Origin: Hysterangium stoloniferum
Lineage: Eukaryota > Basidiomycota > Agaricomycetes > Hysterangiales > Hysterangiaceae
Length of the DNA stretch: 64,000 nt
Assembly (NCBI GenBank): GCA_015178975.1
Contig: WHVD01000143.1
Location: 1-64,000, forward strand
Direction of reading: 5' to 3'
The position numbers and the translations under genes were made by a program. Positions 42,678-54,200 of this stretch are shown piece by piece. Below the pieces are notes generated by a model. The model worked only from the letters and a program-made list of their open reading frames with translations, did no database searches and was not told the origin of the DNA. Every line of letters begins with the position of its first letter. The stretch's first letter is position 1.

Positions 42678-45606
42678 TATGTCAGATTGAGACATCATAT
42701 CAGCTAAACAAGGACATCAAAGACTTTAATGATAAAGTCAAACTTCAGATTAGTCCCCAATTGGCTTATGCTTGCCAGTTTTGGTCTCACCACCTCTGCT
42801 TGTGTATAGGAATCACAGCTCTCTTGGAAAAAGCTGAAAGCTTCATTAAGGAGCACTTCCTTTTCTGGCTAGAAGTTCTCAGTGCAAGGAGTAAAGTTGG
42901 AAAGGTTGCTGAAATGTTGCTGGATGCTGCTGAATGGATGGAGGTGAGTACTACCACATTTTGTATGTTTGTATAAGCAGTAAACCACTAATTTGACATG
43001 TAGAGATACAACACTAATGCAATGTGGCTGAGGGATGCAGCCAGATTTTCCAGAGCTTTTAAAACGGTTATCATCCAGAGTATACCTCATATATATTTAT
43101 CAGCTCTTCCATTTGCACCAAAAACATCCATCATAGGAAAGTGGTATAGGGCAAGGTACCCACAACTATTACAAGTAGAAGATTGAGGGGATGAGAGTTG
43201 GCCAACAACCCAACAAGTATTGGTTGGGCATGATGCAAGAATTCACTGTTTAGCACTGTCTCATGATGGAAAATTGATTGTCTCTGGATATAGTGATGGC
43301 ACCCTTGGACTGTGGGATACAGCTACAGGGAGCAGTATACATAGCCTACTGAAGGGTCATGTCGCCACTGTACACAGTGTTGCCATCTCCCCTGATGGAA
43401 AGTTTATTGTATCTGGAGGCTATGAGCCTAGCCTCATACTGTGGGACCCAACCACAGGGGGTAGTGTCCATGGTCCACTAGAGGGTCACACTGACAATGT
43501 AGAGTGTGTTGCTATCTCCCCTAATGGACAGTTTATTGTATCTGGAGCTTGTGATTGCACACTCAGACTCTGGGATCCAGCTACAGGCAGCAGTGTGCAT
43601 GGTCCATTAGAGGGTCACACAGACTTGGTGAGATGTGTGGCCATCTTCCCCGATGGAAAGTTGATTGTTTCTGGATCTGAGGATCACACTCTCAGACTCT
43701 GGGATCCAGCCACAGGGAGCAGTGTACATAGCCCAATGGAGGGTCACACAGACTGGATGAACTGTGTTGCCATCTCTCCTGATGGAAAGTTCATTGTTTC
43801 TGGATCTGTTGATCACACCATCAGGCTGTGGGATCCAGCCACAGGGACCAGTGTCTATGGTCCACTGGAAGGTCACACATCCTGGGTGAACTGTGTTGCC
43901 ATCTCCCCTGATGGAAAGTTCATTGTTTCTGGATCTGGTGATCACACCCTCAGACTCTGGGATCCAGCTACAGGGAGCAGCATCCATGGCCTACTGGAGG
44001 GTCACATAGACAGTGTGATTTGTGTTGCCATCTCCCCAGATGGAAAGTTCATTGTATCTGGATCTTATGATTCCACCCTCAGACTCTGGGATCCAGTCAC
44101 AGGGAGCAGCATTCATGAGCCACTAAAAGGTCACACAGGTGTTGTGAATTGTGTTGCCCTCTCTCCGGATGGAAAGTTCATTGTTTCTGGATCTGGTGAT
44201 TCCACCCTCAGACTCTGGGATCCAGCCACAGTGAGTGGTGTCAATGTCCCATCAGTTGGTCACACAAGCTTCCCACTCTGTGTTGCCATCTCCCCTAATG
44301 GAAAGTTCATTGTTTCTGGATCCTATGATCATACCCTCAGACTGTGGGATGCAGCCACAGGGAGCAATATCCATGGCCCCCTGGAGGGTCATAAAAAATG
44401 GGTGGGCTGTGTTGCCATCTCCCCTGATGGAAAGTTCATTGTTTCTGGATCTGCTGATTGCACCATCAGATTCTGGGATCCAGCCACAGGGCAAAGTGTA
44501 CACAGCCCACTGGAGGGTCACAAAGATAGGGTGTGCTGTGTTGCCATCTCCCCTGATGGAAAGTTCATTGTGTCTGGATCTGGTGATCACACCCTCAGAC
44601 TCTGGGATTCAGCTACAGGGAGCAGCATCCATGGCCCACTAAAGGGCCACAAAGGATTGGTGACATGTGTTGCCATCTCCCCTGATGGAAAGTTCATTGT
44701 TTCTGGATCTGCTGATCACACCCTCAGACTCTGGGATCCAGCCACAGGGACCAGTGTCTATGGTCCACTGGAAAGTCACACACGCTGGGTGCACTGTGTT
44801 GCTATCTCCCCTGATGGAAAGTTCATTGTTTCTGGATCTAGTGATCACACCCTCAGGCTCTGGGATTTAGCCACAGGCAGTAGCATCCATGGCCCACTGG
44901 AGGGACACACAGGCCGTGTGTGCTGTGTTGCCATCTCCCCCAATGGAAATTTCATTGTATCTGGATCTGAGGATCACACTATCAGACTCTGGGATCCAAC
45001 CACAGGCAGCAGCATCCATGGCCCACTGGAGGGTCACACAGACAGTGTCTGGTGTGTTATTATCTCCTCTGATGGAAAGTTTATTGTATCTGCATCCCAG
45101 GATCACACCCTCAGGCTGTGGGATCCAGTCACAGGGAGCATTGTCCATGGCCCATTAGAGGGTCACACAGATTCTGTGAGATGTGCTGCTGTTTCCCATG
45201 ATGGAATGCTCCTTGTTTCTGGATCTAGTGATCAAGCCATCAGACTGTGGAATTTGCCCACATTACCCAATATTTTGTGCCAAAAAACCACAACTACTAT
45301 TGATCTGACATCTTCATGTATGTCCAACTTTCTCACTTTATATTCCTCTCATGTTGAGTATATAAAATTACAGTTTCCTTTGCAGACAGCTTTCCAATGA
45401 ATCAGGATGGCTGGATCTCCAGCCATCCTGGTGTTGTTTTGTTTTGGGTGCCACCCCAACACCGAACAACTCTTTTCAGACCCAGTAACAGAGCTGTAAT
45501 CTCCAGCATGGGAAAAGGTACCCACCTCAACTTCAAACATTTTGTATTTGGTGTAAATTGGGTGGATTGCCAAAGATCCATACTCAGCTCCTCATCTATC
45601 TCCTGA

Positions 45607-46960
45607 GTATTTCCTTCATCATGAGAAAGAGATTATTGTCATGGTATGTTTCAGGAGCTAGTTGGCTTTATTGATTTGTTCAAGTGACTTAGAGAAAAAT
45701 ATAGCAAACCCAAGTCCAAATGCTAGTATATTCACAGCAAAATATTAGTGTTTGTTTTTTCGTCTTTTGAGTGAAATGAAATTAATAGTGAAGTAGTTTG
45801 GGTATCTTAGAAACTGAATTCAGAATCAACAAGTTATTAAATAGAAGATTGTCACACCATGTACTCTCATTGTCATCTGCCTTGAAGCAATCTGCTGATC
45901 CACCAAGAAAGTGAAGCTGAAATAGAACCCTCTTTCCACATGATATTAAGAACTGAGTCTACAAGTGTATTCCGGGAATCTGTGGAGTATTATCATGAAT
46001 AGGACTGCACTTTACCTCATGTGTGTTCCCTTGTACAACAATCACTTCAAGTCAATGAAGTACTTCACAAAACCTGGAACCACATTCATCTGAGCTGGGT
46101 CGAGGATACAGGTAACATCTGGAAATTGAGGAGTGTGAGATAATGAACAAAGGCAGGAGTCAAGAGATGAGTGGTAGACAAGTCTAACTCAACATTTGAA
46201 TTTGTTGTAGTGCATGCGATTGCGCAATATAGAGAGTCGGATACTTACATATAAGATGTGTTCCGGGTCAGCAGGTTTCCCGGTCCTAACACCAGGCAAC
46301 ATTATAGAACATAGTTCAACACATAGAACTGTAATATCATACTCTGTAAGAGGGATGTTATAATCATTTCTATTATATACTTTCTTTACTCTAGTAACCT
46401 GATATATTCTATCTTCTATTTCTTCCCTTAATATTTCCTTATTTCTCTTGTGTTTTTCCATTAAGTTATATTCCTCAAATATCTTAACCTACTATTAGCT
46501 CAAGGCATCATGTATACTTGTTGGTGCACTAGGCACTAGAATGACAGAGACCTTTACCCCTAAACCCCAATGTGAAAACTAGTGCAATGCTCAGTAGGAT
46601 GTGTAGCTTTTCCCCCTACTTTTGACTGAAGTAGTTGAAGCCTCCCTGAACTCAAACATCTCAATTGATATGAACTCTGTCTACAAAAGCCTCAGTGATC
46701 CCTTCCTCATGTTCATCCACTGTCAACGGCTATGAAGGCATCGGAATATCCCTGTGAAACACACTTATCCAACTACCCCGATAAGCTCACTTTCATTGTT
46801 GGCTGCAGAAGCGTTAGATGCTGCCGGACCTGCTGAAGCAGTTACCTCAGCATCCACCAAAACAATCACCCACAAAGTTTCCTATAAAGCAAGGTCATTT
46901 TCCCGGGATCAAGCTATAAAGACCGATTCGTTACGGCGCGGGTGACACGGTGGAAAAGTG
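45607..46960. other. CpG-poor DNA downstream of the NLR gene (B1)
   Basis: Matches 56342-57700. No clear gene. A 90-residue minus-strand frame (46461-46189, MEKHKRNKEILREEI) is open here but its counterpart in B2 is interrupted; a 63-residue plus frame (46754-46945) is shared by both copies. Neither is recognised. Confidence 0.5.
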
Positions 46961-47492
46961 CACAGCATCCATAACACCTACACTACTACCCATCAACAAA
47001 CCCAAACCTTTCCCTCTCACACATTAACTCGCCTGCCTTTCCTTGCCTCACCCTCTTAAGACAATTTAATACCACATGTACATAGTTAGTTTTGCTTTGA
47101 AACGAAATTCAGCCTAATGACGTACTCTCGGCGGTTAAACGGCACTGAGAGACTCGTTAGACTAAAAAATACAGGTATATACTAATACATTCAGGAGAGA
47201 CCTAATTCGGGTAGATAGAAAACTCCCCCGAATTACATTTTGAGACATAATTATACCTGGGGCTTCCCCAGGGTGATAGTATGCGAAGAACAAGCAACAC
47301 CAGATTTTTTAAACTACCATCGAGATGGTATTGCCGGGTGGGACGGCGTCATATGTCTGCCTCTATGTACTCCCTTTACCGCACCTTCACTCCAATATAT
47401 CTATCTTCCTTACAATACATGTAACACATATCATTCCAGCGACACGACGCAATATTAATAATAATAATAACGCAATAACCAAACAAGATGAC

Positions 47493-48477
47493 CTAGCAAC
47501 TATTGTCATGATTTAGCCAAGTCAAAATACAATTCTCGGGTGAGTCCTCAGCGCTTAATAGACCTACGCACATGGAGGAAGAGTCCATGAAATCGACGTG
47601 TAAAGTAACCAAAGAACCCGGTGGCAGTAACCCGAAGTATCGTTTGATGTGGTCATGATGTTCTTGAAATAGCCCATCGAAGTTCACTAGGTTATGTACC
47701 TTATCCCGAACACCCGTAACAAGTCCCGCGCCGGCCGCTCATCATGCTTTTTGAACTTGCCCCGGTTCTCCGAGCCTCTTCAATAGATTAATCCCCCTCA
47801 CAAACCTATCTGCGAAAGGGTGCAAGCCACCCGTGAAGTATGATAAAACAAACACCCGCACAAACACCCACCGACTTCGTCAATTGCAGGGGTTTTGGCT
47901 CTACCACGTCGACCCACTCCCCCTCGACGACAAATCATGCTTATCCTCGTCAATCAGCTGCTCATCCAGCTTCACATCCCCCACACAGAACCTCCGGCAC
48001 GCGCCATCCCACCGCCACCGCCACCATGGCACCATGCAAGGTCGGCAAAAAACCCCGTCTGGTTCCCATGGAGTTAAACCACAGGCCAAAGCCCGAAATG
48101 CACATGCAATGCTTCCCGTTCTCCAGCTGTGACACAAGGATGGTCTGCGGCTTGATATCGCGGTGCATGATCTGCTGCATGTACACGTGCTGCAGGCCCG
48201 CCGTGATCTATGCAACGCCGCGCTTCGGGTCGAACACTTCTATGATGGCGTAGAATGCGTCGGGGCGCGCGGGCTGATGATGTTCGCGAGGGAGACGAGG
48301 CAGAGCTCGACTGGGATCGAGAGGAAGCCGTCTTTGAATCCCTTGTGGTAGCAGCGGATCGCCCGCCTTCCCACCATCATCTCTACTCCTCAGATCTGCG
48401 GCTGGGGATGATGCTACGGCTGGAGTTGGAGATGGTGTTGGAGCTGAGATGGATGGGAAAGTCCGAGGGTTGATCAA
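47493..48477 (-). pseudogene. ire1: IRE1 kinase/RNase pseudogene (B2)
   Basis: Same parts as the B1 copy but shorter: the linker piece (48477-48365, PTPAVASSPAADLRS) is joined directly to the kinase N-lobe around 48361, so the STFVVPDTVL region is gone. HRDIKPQTILVSQ, SGFG in place of DFG, GWRVPEVLC and the KEN end (FDGLFQEHHDHIK) remain. The hexanucleotide tract is only about two to three units here. Confidence 0.8.
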
Positions 48478-48711
48478 TTCCGACCTCGACGATAAGGAAG
48501 GAGGTGCTGGTATCTGCCGTGGAGATACGCCGGAAGTGGTATTGACGACCCAGGGACTGGCACGTCGACGTCTACTAGTAAGTGTGGATCGGGGATAAAA
48601 TGGAAAACGGGTGTGGTTGATACGGGTTTAGAAAGATCTGCCTGAACAGGAACGGGCTTGGAGAGAAAGGAAATAGCGGCTGTCAGCTCTTCGAAAAGCC
48701 AATGAGAATTC

Positions 48712-48981
48712 TCACAGACACAACACAGAAAGCATGGTGAACCCCGATATCGCCCACATTCTCAGATCAATCCGCGTGTACCTCGACTCCGCCTGGGTAT
48801 GTCCAATAATACCATCGCCGATAGCAGTCGCGGACTCATTCATGTCACTCTCACCTGCAAGACCTATCCGCGACAGCAAGCGCTCATCCAGGCCTGGGGT
48901 AGTAGGAGGTGCGGCCGAAAGTGCCACTACAGGCCAGGGTTGAATTTCCGGACACCGGTAGGACACTGAACCCATTCGCAC
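48712..48981 (-). pseudogene. Possible transmembrane fragment upstream of the IRE1 pseudogene (B2)
   Basis: 89-residue minus-strand frame, counterpart of 34928-35188, ending in the hydrophobic ISGFTMLSVLCL. Confidence 0.28.
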
Positions 48982-49499
48982 TGCTGGGGAGCAGAGATGT
49001 CCCGTTCGGGGGATCGCCCGAGGGGTGGTCAGGCGAACACTACCAGAGGGTAGTTCTGGGAACCCATGACATAGAGAGGCACGACAAAACCCACGAATGT
49101 AACTTCAGTAAAGGCATTTTGGTAGCTGGTTTTGGAGTATTTACGGCTGGAGAAAGAGGCATTCGAGGCGAGAGTGGGGCCAGAGGAGAGCGATGGGGTA
49201 TGGGCGAGAAGGTGTGCATAGGATGTCGAAGACTGGGACACTTTCAGATATATACCAATCAGGATACATGCAGAACATGGATAGGGTGGTACTTACACAG
49301 GCTGGCATGCAAATTCTCCGCCCCAGATGAGTATCCCATCGTACGTGTCCGCCTTTATGATGGAGAATTCGCGATGGGTCTCCCGGACCGCATGCTGAGT
49401 TGGCACAAGCGAGTTGAACGTTGCATGAGTGTTGACTACACGCGACTTGACAGTGGGTTCCGGCCGTCATCGACTATAGCCGTCCTGTTCAAGCCGTGA
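48909..49499 (+). CDS. Conserved unknown ORF (B2)
   Basis: The longest plus-strand member of the family at 196 residues. The N-terminal extension (MRPKVPLQARVEFPD to about residue 95) is readable only in this copy; the core (CIGCRRLGHFQIYTNQD, GWYLHRLACKF, MLSWHKRVERC, RLDSGFRPSSTI) is shared. No domain recognised. Ends 1.7 kb upstream of the intact NLR, same strand. Confidence 0.42.
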   Translation: MRPKVPLQARVEFPDTGRTLNPFALLGSRDVPFGGSPEGWSGEHYQRVVLGTHDIERHDKTHECNFSKGILVAGFGVFTAGERGIRGESGARGERWGMGEKVCIGCRRLGHFQIYTNQDTCRTWIGWYLHRLACKFSAPDEYPIVRVRLYDGEFAMGLPDRMLSWHKRVERCMSVDYTRLDSGFRPSSTIAVLFKP

Positions 49500-51209
49500 A
49501 GCTTGCCGACGCCAGTCCAACCATTCCTAACAATGAAAGATCATCTACGACTGAAGCTGGCCCTAAAGCACCCGCAGGTCGGTCGTATTATATAATAGAC
49601 GCCCAGGGATTTCGAAGGCGTAGATCCGCCACGACTACTTTTGGCAAATTGTACGGCGGATAGAGTTTAGGTATGATTTGTTGACTCGTAGACTTCTTCT
49701 TGTCATTATATATTGGGTTCTCTGATCAATGTGATCAGAGCTTTAAAGCAACGTGCAAGGTTTAAGTGAGATTGATCCTGACCCAGCATCGCCTCAAGCT
49801 CTGGCCACGAAACAATTTATATTCCTTCACAGACGATGACAGTCTCCTCCAAATCTATACCCAGGCCCGTAGGAGCCGTTAGGTCCCCAGACATTGTCTG
49901 AGGAACCACTTCAGCTTTCTCTCTCACAAGATTAAATATTATTAAATATTTACATAAAAACCAAGAGATCATCTAAATAGAAGGGATCTTCCTTATTCTC
50001 CACGTTTCGAGTTTAATGATATCAGGGAGTTTGCCACCAGAAATCGTCCTTCAATTATCATGAAATCCACCTCATTGATAAGATGATAAACCGGGTGTAT
50101 GTAGACTTGTATGGCCGCGAGAATAGATGACTGAAAATGTCGTTGTACACCAACACTCTTGAAAATTCATCCTGAAGCACTACCGCCAAAATTCCAACCT
50201 GATCCAGTTGCGTCGGATGGAGTCTTGTTTATAAGTTGACTCTCTTCCCGTTCTCCCCACCAGCACTAACACTTCAATCTTTCTCCCCGCCCAGTATCAT
50301 AAATATCGCATGGTCAGGATCTTGCCTCACATAGACGCTCACCAAAGAAGCACGCACCGGCTCAGTTGCTTCCCCGCTGTTAACCATCTCTTTCAACAAC
50401 GCATCCGGTGTGTTTGGATCGATGATCAGCTTGGAACTGAGGAACTAAAATATAACACAGACTATAACTGTTACAACCGTTTACTTCGTGCAAACAATGA
50501 GCACAGAGGATACTGCTGCGATAAGGTATTCTTCCAGTTTACATCCGTGTGCAGCGTTGCTGATATATCATTGTGAACAGTGCTTCCTCTGCACCGATCA
50601 TGACAGATGTTGGAGGTACGATTCCGATATTGGCGACACATCAATGACTGACTTCGTAAAAACAATGATAACCACAGACAATACTGTTCCGATAAGGTAT
50701 TTTACAAACATGTGCCTGTGTTCAACGTTAATGATGTATATTATCGGGAACAGTACTGCTTCGGCACTAATCAAGATTGACATTAAAGGTACCAACGCGA
50801 TATCCATAACCTCTCCACAGATTACTTACGACTCCTGAAGATATAAGTGCTCGCAATCTTCCCAAGCTCAAGCCTCTCGATTACATCCGAAAATATTACG
50901 TACAGTTGACAATTGACGGTGTTGCTCGTACAACGGCGCAGAAGCGAGGAGGGCCAGACATCACCTGGGACAATACCTTGTGCATGTATGTTTCGTAATT
51001 TTGACATCATGATGGTAGAATATTCCTAATTTGCGGTGAAGGGATACTACCCGCTCTTCCCAGCTGTCATTCAAAGTATATGCGAAGAGACACATCGGTT
51101 CTGATACAGAAATCGGTCGTTTGGTTGTGTCCGTTTCTTCCCTCATCGGCAACGGATCCCAAGGTATGTGTCAACTTGTTCAATTATGTTTTATCTAGCG
51201 CTAAAACCG
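49500..51209. other. Spacer upstream of the intact NLR gene
   Basis: No gene supported. Contains the ~165-bp tandem repeats (50460-50810). At 51080-51163 a possible short exon (MRRDTSVLIQKSV) with a good donor (GTATGT) and acceptor (TATCTAG at 51198) can be seen, but joining it puts a stop directly after the splice, so it is not included in the NLR model. It may be 5' UTR. Confidence 0.5.
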
Positions 51210-54200
51210 ATGGCAGTCTTATATCGGAATCTCATGCCGCCTGATAACACCTCTTCTCGGCAACTAGAGACCGTCCTTCAGTTCACACTGTCAACCTTAG
51301 CGGAGTCCTCAGCGGATGGCGACAAGCGCCAGATGACAGATGCTGTCACGAATGCTGACAGTAGTATCCAGAATATAAAACCATCGCCCTCCTTGGAAAC
51401 TGCTCAGCATGTGTATGAAGCAGTGGATGTCTCCAACATAACATCCATGATCGATCTGTGGTCTCCGTTGTTGGATAAGATCAAGGCTTTTATGACGATA
51501 GCAGATAAAATAGCCGAGGTACTCCATTCTTGTTATTTTCACACTTATTGTACATGTCTTAGCTGTCTTACTCAGGTTCATCCATACGCCAAAATAGCTT
51601 GGAGCGCCCTCTCTGTCATTCCCAAAGTGGGTCACTTATTTTCCTCCGGAGTGTAGTATCGCTGAATGGGCATGACAGGCTTCTTTTTCACAGATGGATC
51701 GCGACAATCAGATCAAACAGCTTCTGGAGTCTATGAAAGACATGTACATTTTGATACTTGATGCGGAAGCCGCACAACTGGGCAAAATTGCTTCGCAGCA
51801 GAAAATCATCACCAAGCTGACATTACAAACCACGGAGTGTGCTTACTTCATTAGTGCCTATGCCTCTGAGAAGAGTTTTTGTGAGGCCACATTTGTCCAT
51901 CCATGGTTATTGTCCATTCTAACCGGGCTTGTCAAGGGAAACGATTGCTCAATACTACCATTAGTCCCGTCGATAAGGCGATTGAAGCATATGATCGGAC
52001 CTTCAAGAACCTTCAGGATGCCTTTCAAGGGACTGCTATGCTCCAAACTGAGATTATTGTCTTTAGAATGCTTGATAGTGTTAATGCCATTGGTAATTCC
52101 TGCTGTTATCCTGTCCCTATTCTACAAGACTAACCCTGCATGCTAGCTGCTGAAATTGATCTCAATGATATGGCTTGTGCAAATAATGCAAGGTTTGACT
52201 CTGGGAAAAAATGTCTCCCAGGGACTCGTGAAGGCATCCTTTCTGAGATCACTGATTGGGCTAGACACCCGATTAAGGATAATTTTCCCTGCATATTCTT
52301 TCTTCATGGTGTGGCTGGATCTGGCAAGTCAGCCATTGCCCATACAATTGCCAAGTCGTTTCATGGGGCCAAGCGGCTTGGATCTTCATACTGCTTTGAT
52401 CGCTCTCAATCAGAGACACTACATGCAGGCAATCTTTTCAGAACTATTTCTCGGGACTTGGCAGATTTGGATTCAAAATGGAAAGAATCATTATACAATA
52501 TTGTCAAGGCTGACCGTGCCTTGCGCTTTACCAATGCAGTTGAGGATCAATTTGAAAACCTTTTCCTCCAACCTAGCCAGGAAACAAACCACATTGGCCC
52601 AATCCTTATTGTAATTGATGCACTGGATGAATGTCCTGATACAAAGCATTATCGCCAAACCCTGTTGAAACTCTTGGGTAACTCTGAAAATATTAAAAGA
52701 ATCCCGAAAAACTTTCGATTTCTCATCACAAGCCGGCCTGAGCCAGATATTTCAAAGACTTTCCAAAAGCTTCAAGATTTGCATGTTATATGCAGGGCTA
52801 TGTCAGCTATTGATGAGAATTCTACTAACAATGATATCTCATTGTTTATCTCCAATGAATTGAAGGACCTTGATGAAGAGTTAAGTATCAGATGGCCAAA
52901 TAGGGAATGGCACCAACTCTTGGTGAATAAAGCAGGGGGATTGTTCCAGTGGGCCTATGTTGCTTGTCATGCCACAAAAGATGTGAAGACAGGTCTCACT
53001 CCTGTAAGGAAACTGCAGAAATTTCTAAACTCAGGGAACCAGCTAGATGGACTATATGAGAGTATACTAGAGCAGGTATCTCCTACCAGTGACCAGGATT
53101 CTATGGATGTCTATTTTACAGTGATGGGTGCAATATTGCTAGCCAAAGAACCACTGTCCATCTCTGCTCTCATAACTCTCTGCAAGCCTGGGAACATTGG
53201 TGGTGATGTCAAAAGTCTTCTAAGACCTTTAGGTGCTTTGTTGCATGGTGTTACTGAGTCTACAGTTCCTCTTCGACCTCTCCACACTTCATTTCGTGAT
53301 TATCTGTTAAATATAGGCCGGAGCAAGGCATATTTTGTTGACCTAGACCAGCAGCATGAACATTTCACAACAATGATCTTCAATGTTATGTCCAGGGAAC
53401 TGAAATTCAATATATGTCAGATTGAGACATCATATCAGCTAAACAAGGACATCAAAGACTTGGATGATAAAGTCAAGGCTCACATTAGTACCCAACTGGC
53501 TTATGCTTGCCAGTTTTGGTCTCACCACCTCTGCTCATGTACAGGAATCACAGCTCTCTTGGAAAAAACGGAAAGCTTCATTAAGGAGCACTTCCTTTTC
53601 TGGCTAGAAGTCCTTAGTGCAAGGAGGAAAGTTGGAAATGTTTCTGAAATGTTGCTGGATGCTGCTGAATGGATGGAGGTGAGTACTACCACATTTTGAA
53701 TGTTTGTATAAGCAGTAAACCTCTAATTTGACATGTAGAGATACAACACTAATGCAATGTGGCTGAGGGATGCAGCCATATTTGCCAGAGCTTTTAAAAC
53801 AGCTATCATCCAGAGTATACCTCATATATATTTATCAGCTCTTCCATTTGCACCAAAAACAGCCATCATAGGAAAGTGGTATAGGGCAAGGTACCCACAA
53901 CTATTACAAGTAGACGATGGGGGGGATGAGAGTTGGCCAACAACCCAACAAGTATTGGTTGGGCATGCTGCAGCAATTTGCTGTTTAGCACTGTCTCATG
54001 ATGGAAGGTTGATTGTCTCTGGATATAGTGATGGCACCCTTAGACTGTGGGATACAGCTACAGGGAGCAGTGTACATGGCCTACTGAAAGGTCATATGGC
54101 CGATGTGCACAGTGTTGCCATCTCCCCTGATAGAAAGTTCATTGTATCTGTCAGCTATGAGCCTACCCTCAGACTGTGGGACCCAACCACAGGGAGTAGT

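Larger units (their letters stand above)
38047..45606 (+). pseudogene. NACHT-WD40 (NLR-like) gene, disrupted (B1)
   Basis: Same seven-exon structure as the intact copy at 51210-56341, with equal exon lengths for exons 1-4 (38047-38355, 38413-38463, 38532-38718, 38775-38930), exon 5 from 38985, exon 6 43004-45317, exon 7 45386-45606. Walker A GVAGSGKS and Walker B IVIDALDE are intact and 16 WD40 repeats remain (43220-45260). Exon 5 is broken by a solo LTR (39895-40714) and a Tc1-like element (41078-42677), and by a CGA-to-TGA stop at 40937-40939; another stop replaces a Gly codon just before the WD40 repeats (about 43185). This copy cannot make the full protein. The N-terminal half or the long WD40 frame could in principle still be expressed alone. 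Confidence 0.88.
32663..46960 (+). repeat. Module B, copy 1 (segmental duplication)
   Basis: Homologous along its length to 46961-57700, and from 60251 to the window end. Contents in order: IRE1 pseudogene, possible transmembrane fragment, unknown ORF, ~165-bp tandem repeats, NLR gene, CpG-poor downstream DNA. The right end (46951-46960) matches 57691-57700 exactly; the left end joins at ACAGCATC. Longer than copy 2 because of the solo LTR, Tc1-like and retroposon insertions and small indels. The leader 32663-33200 holds no gene and has a TAA microsatellite near 33152-33175. Confidence 0.92.

Noticed and set aside
43607-45148. Several antisense and alternate-frame ORFs across the WD40 region (also in the second copy)
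   Set aside because: The repeat length is a multiple of three, so stop-free shadow frames recur in every unit.
51080-51163. Upstream coding exon of the NLR gene
   Set aside because: Good donor and acceptor exist, but the spliced frame meets a stop at once; kept only as a possible 5' UTR exon.
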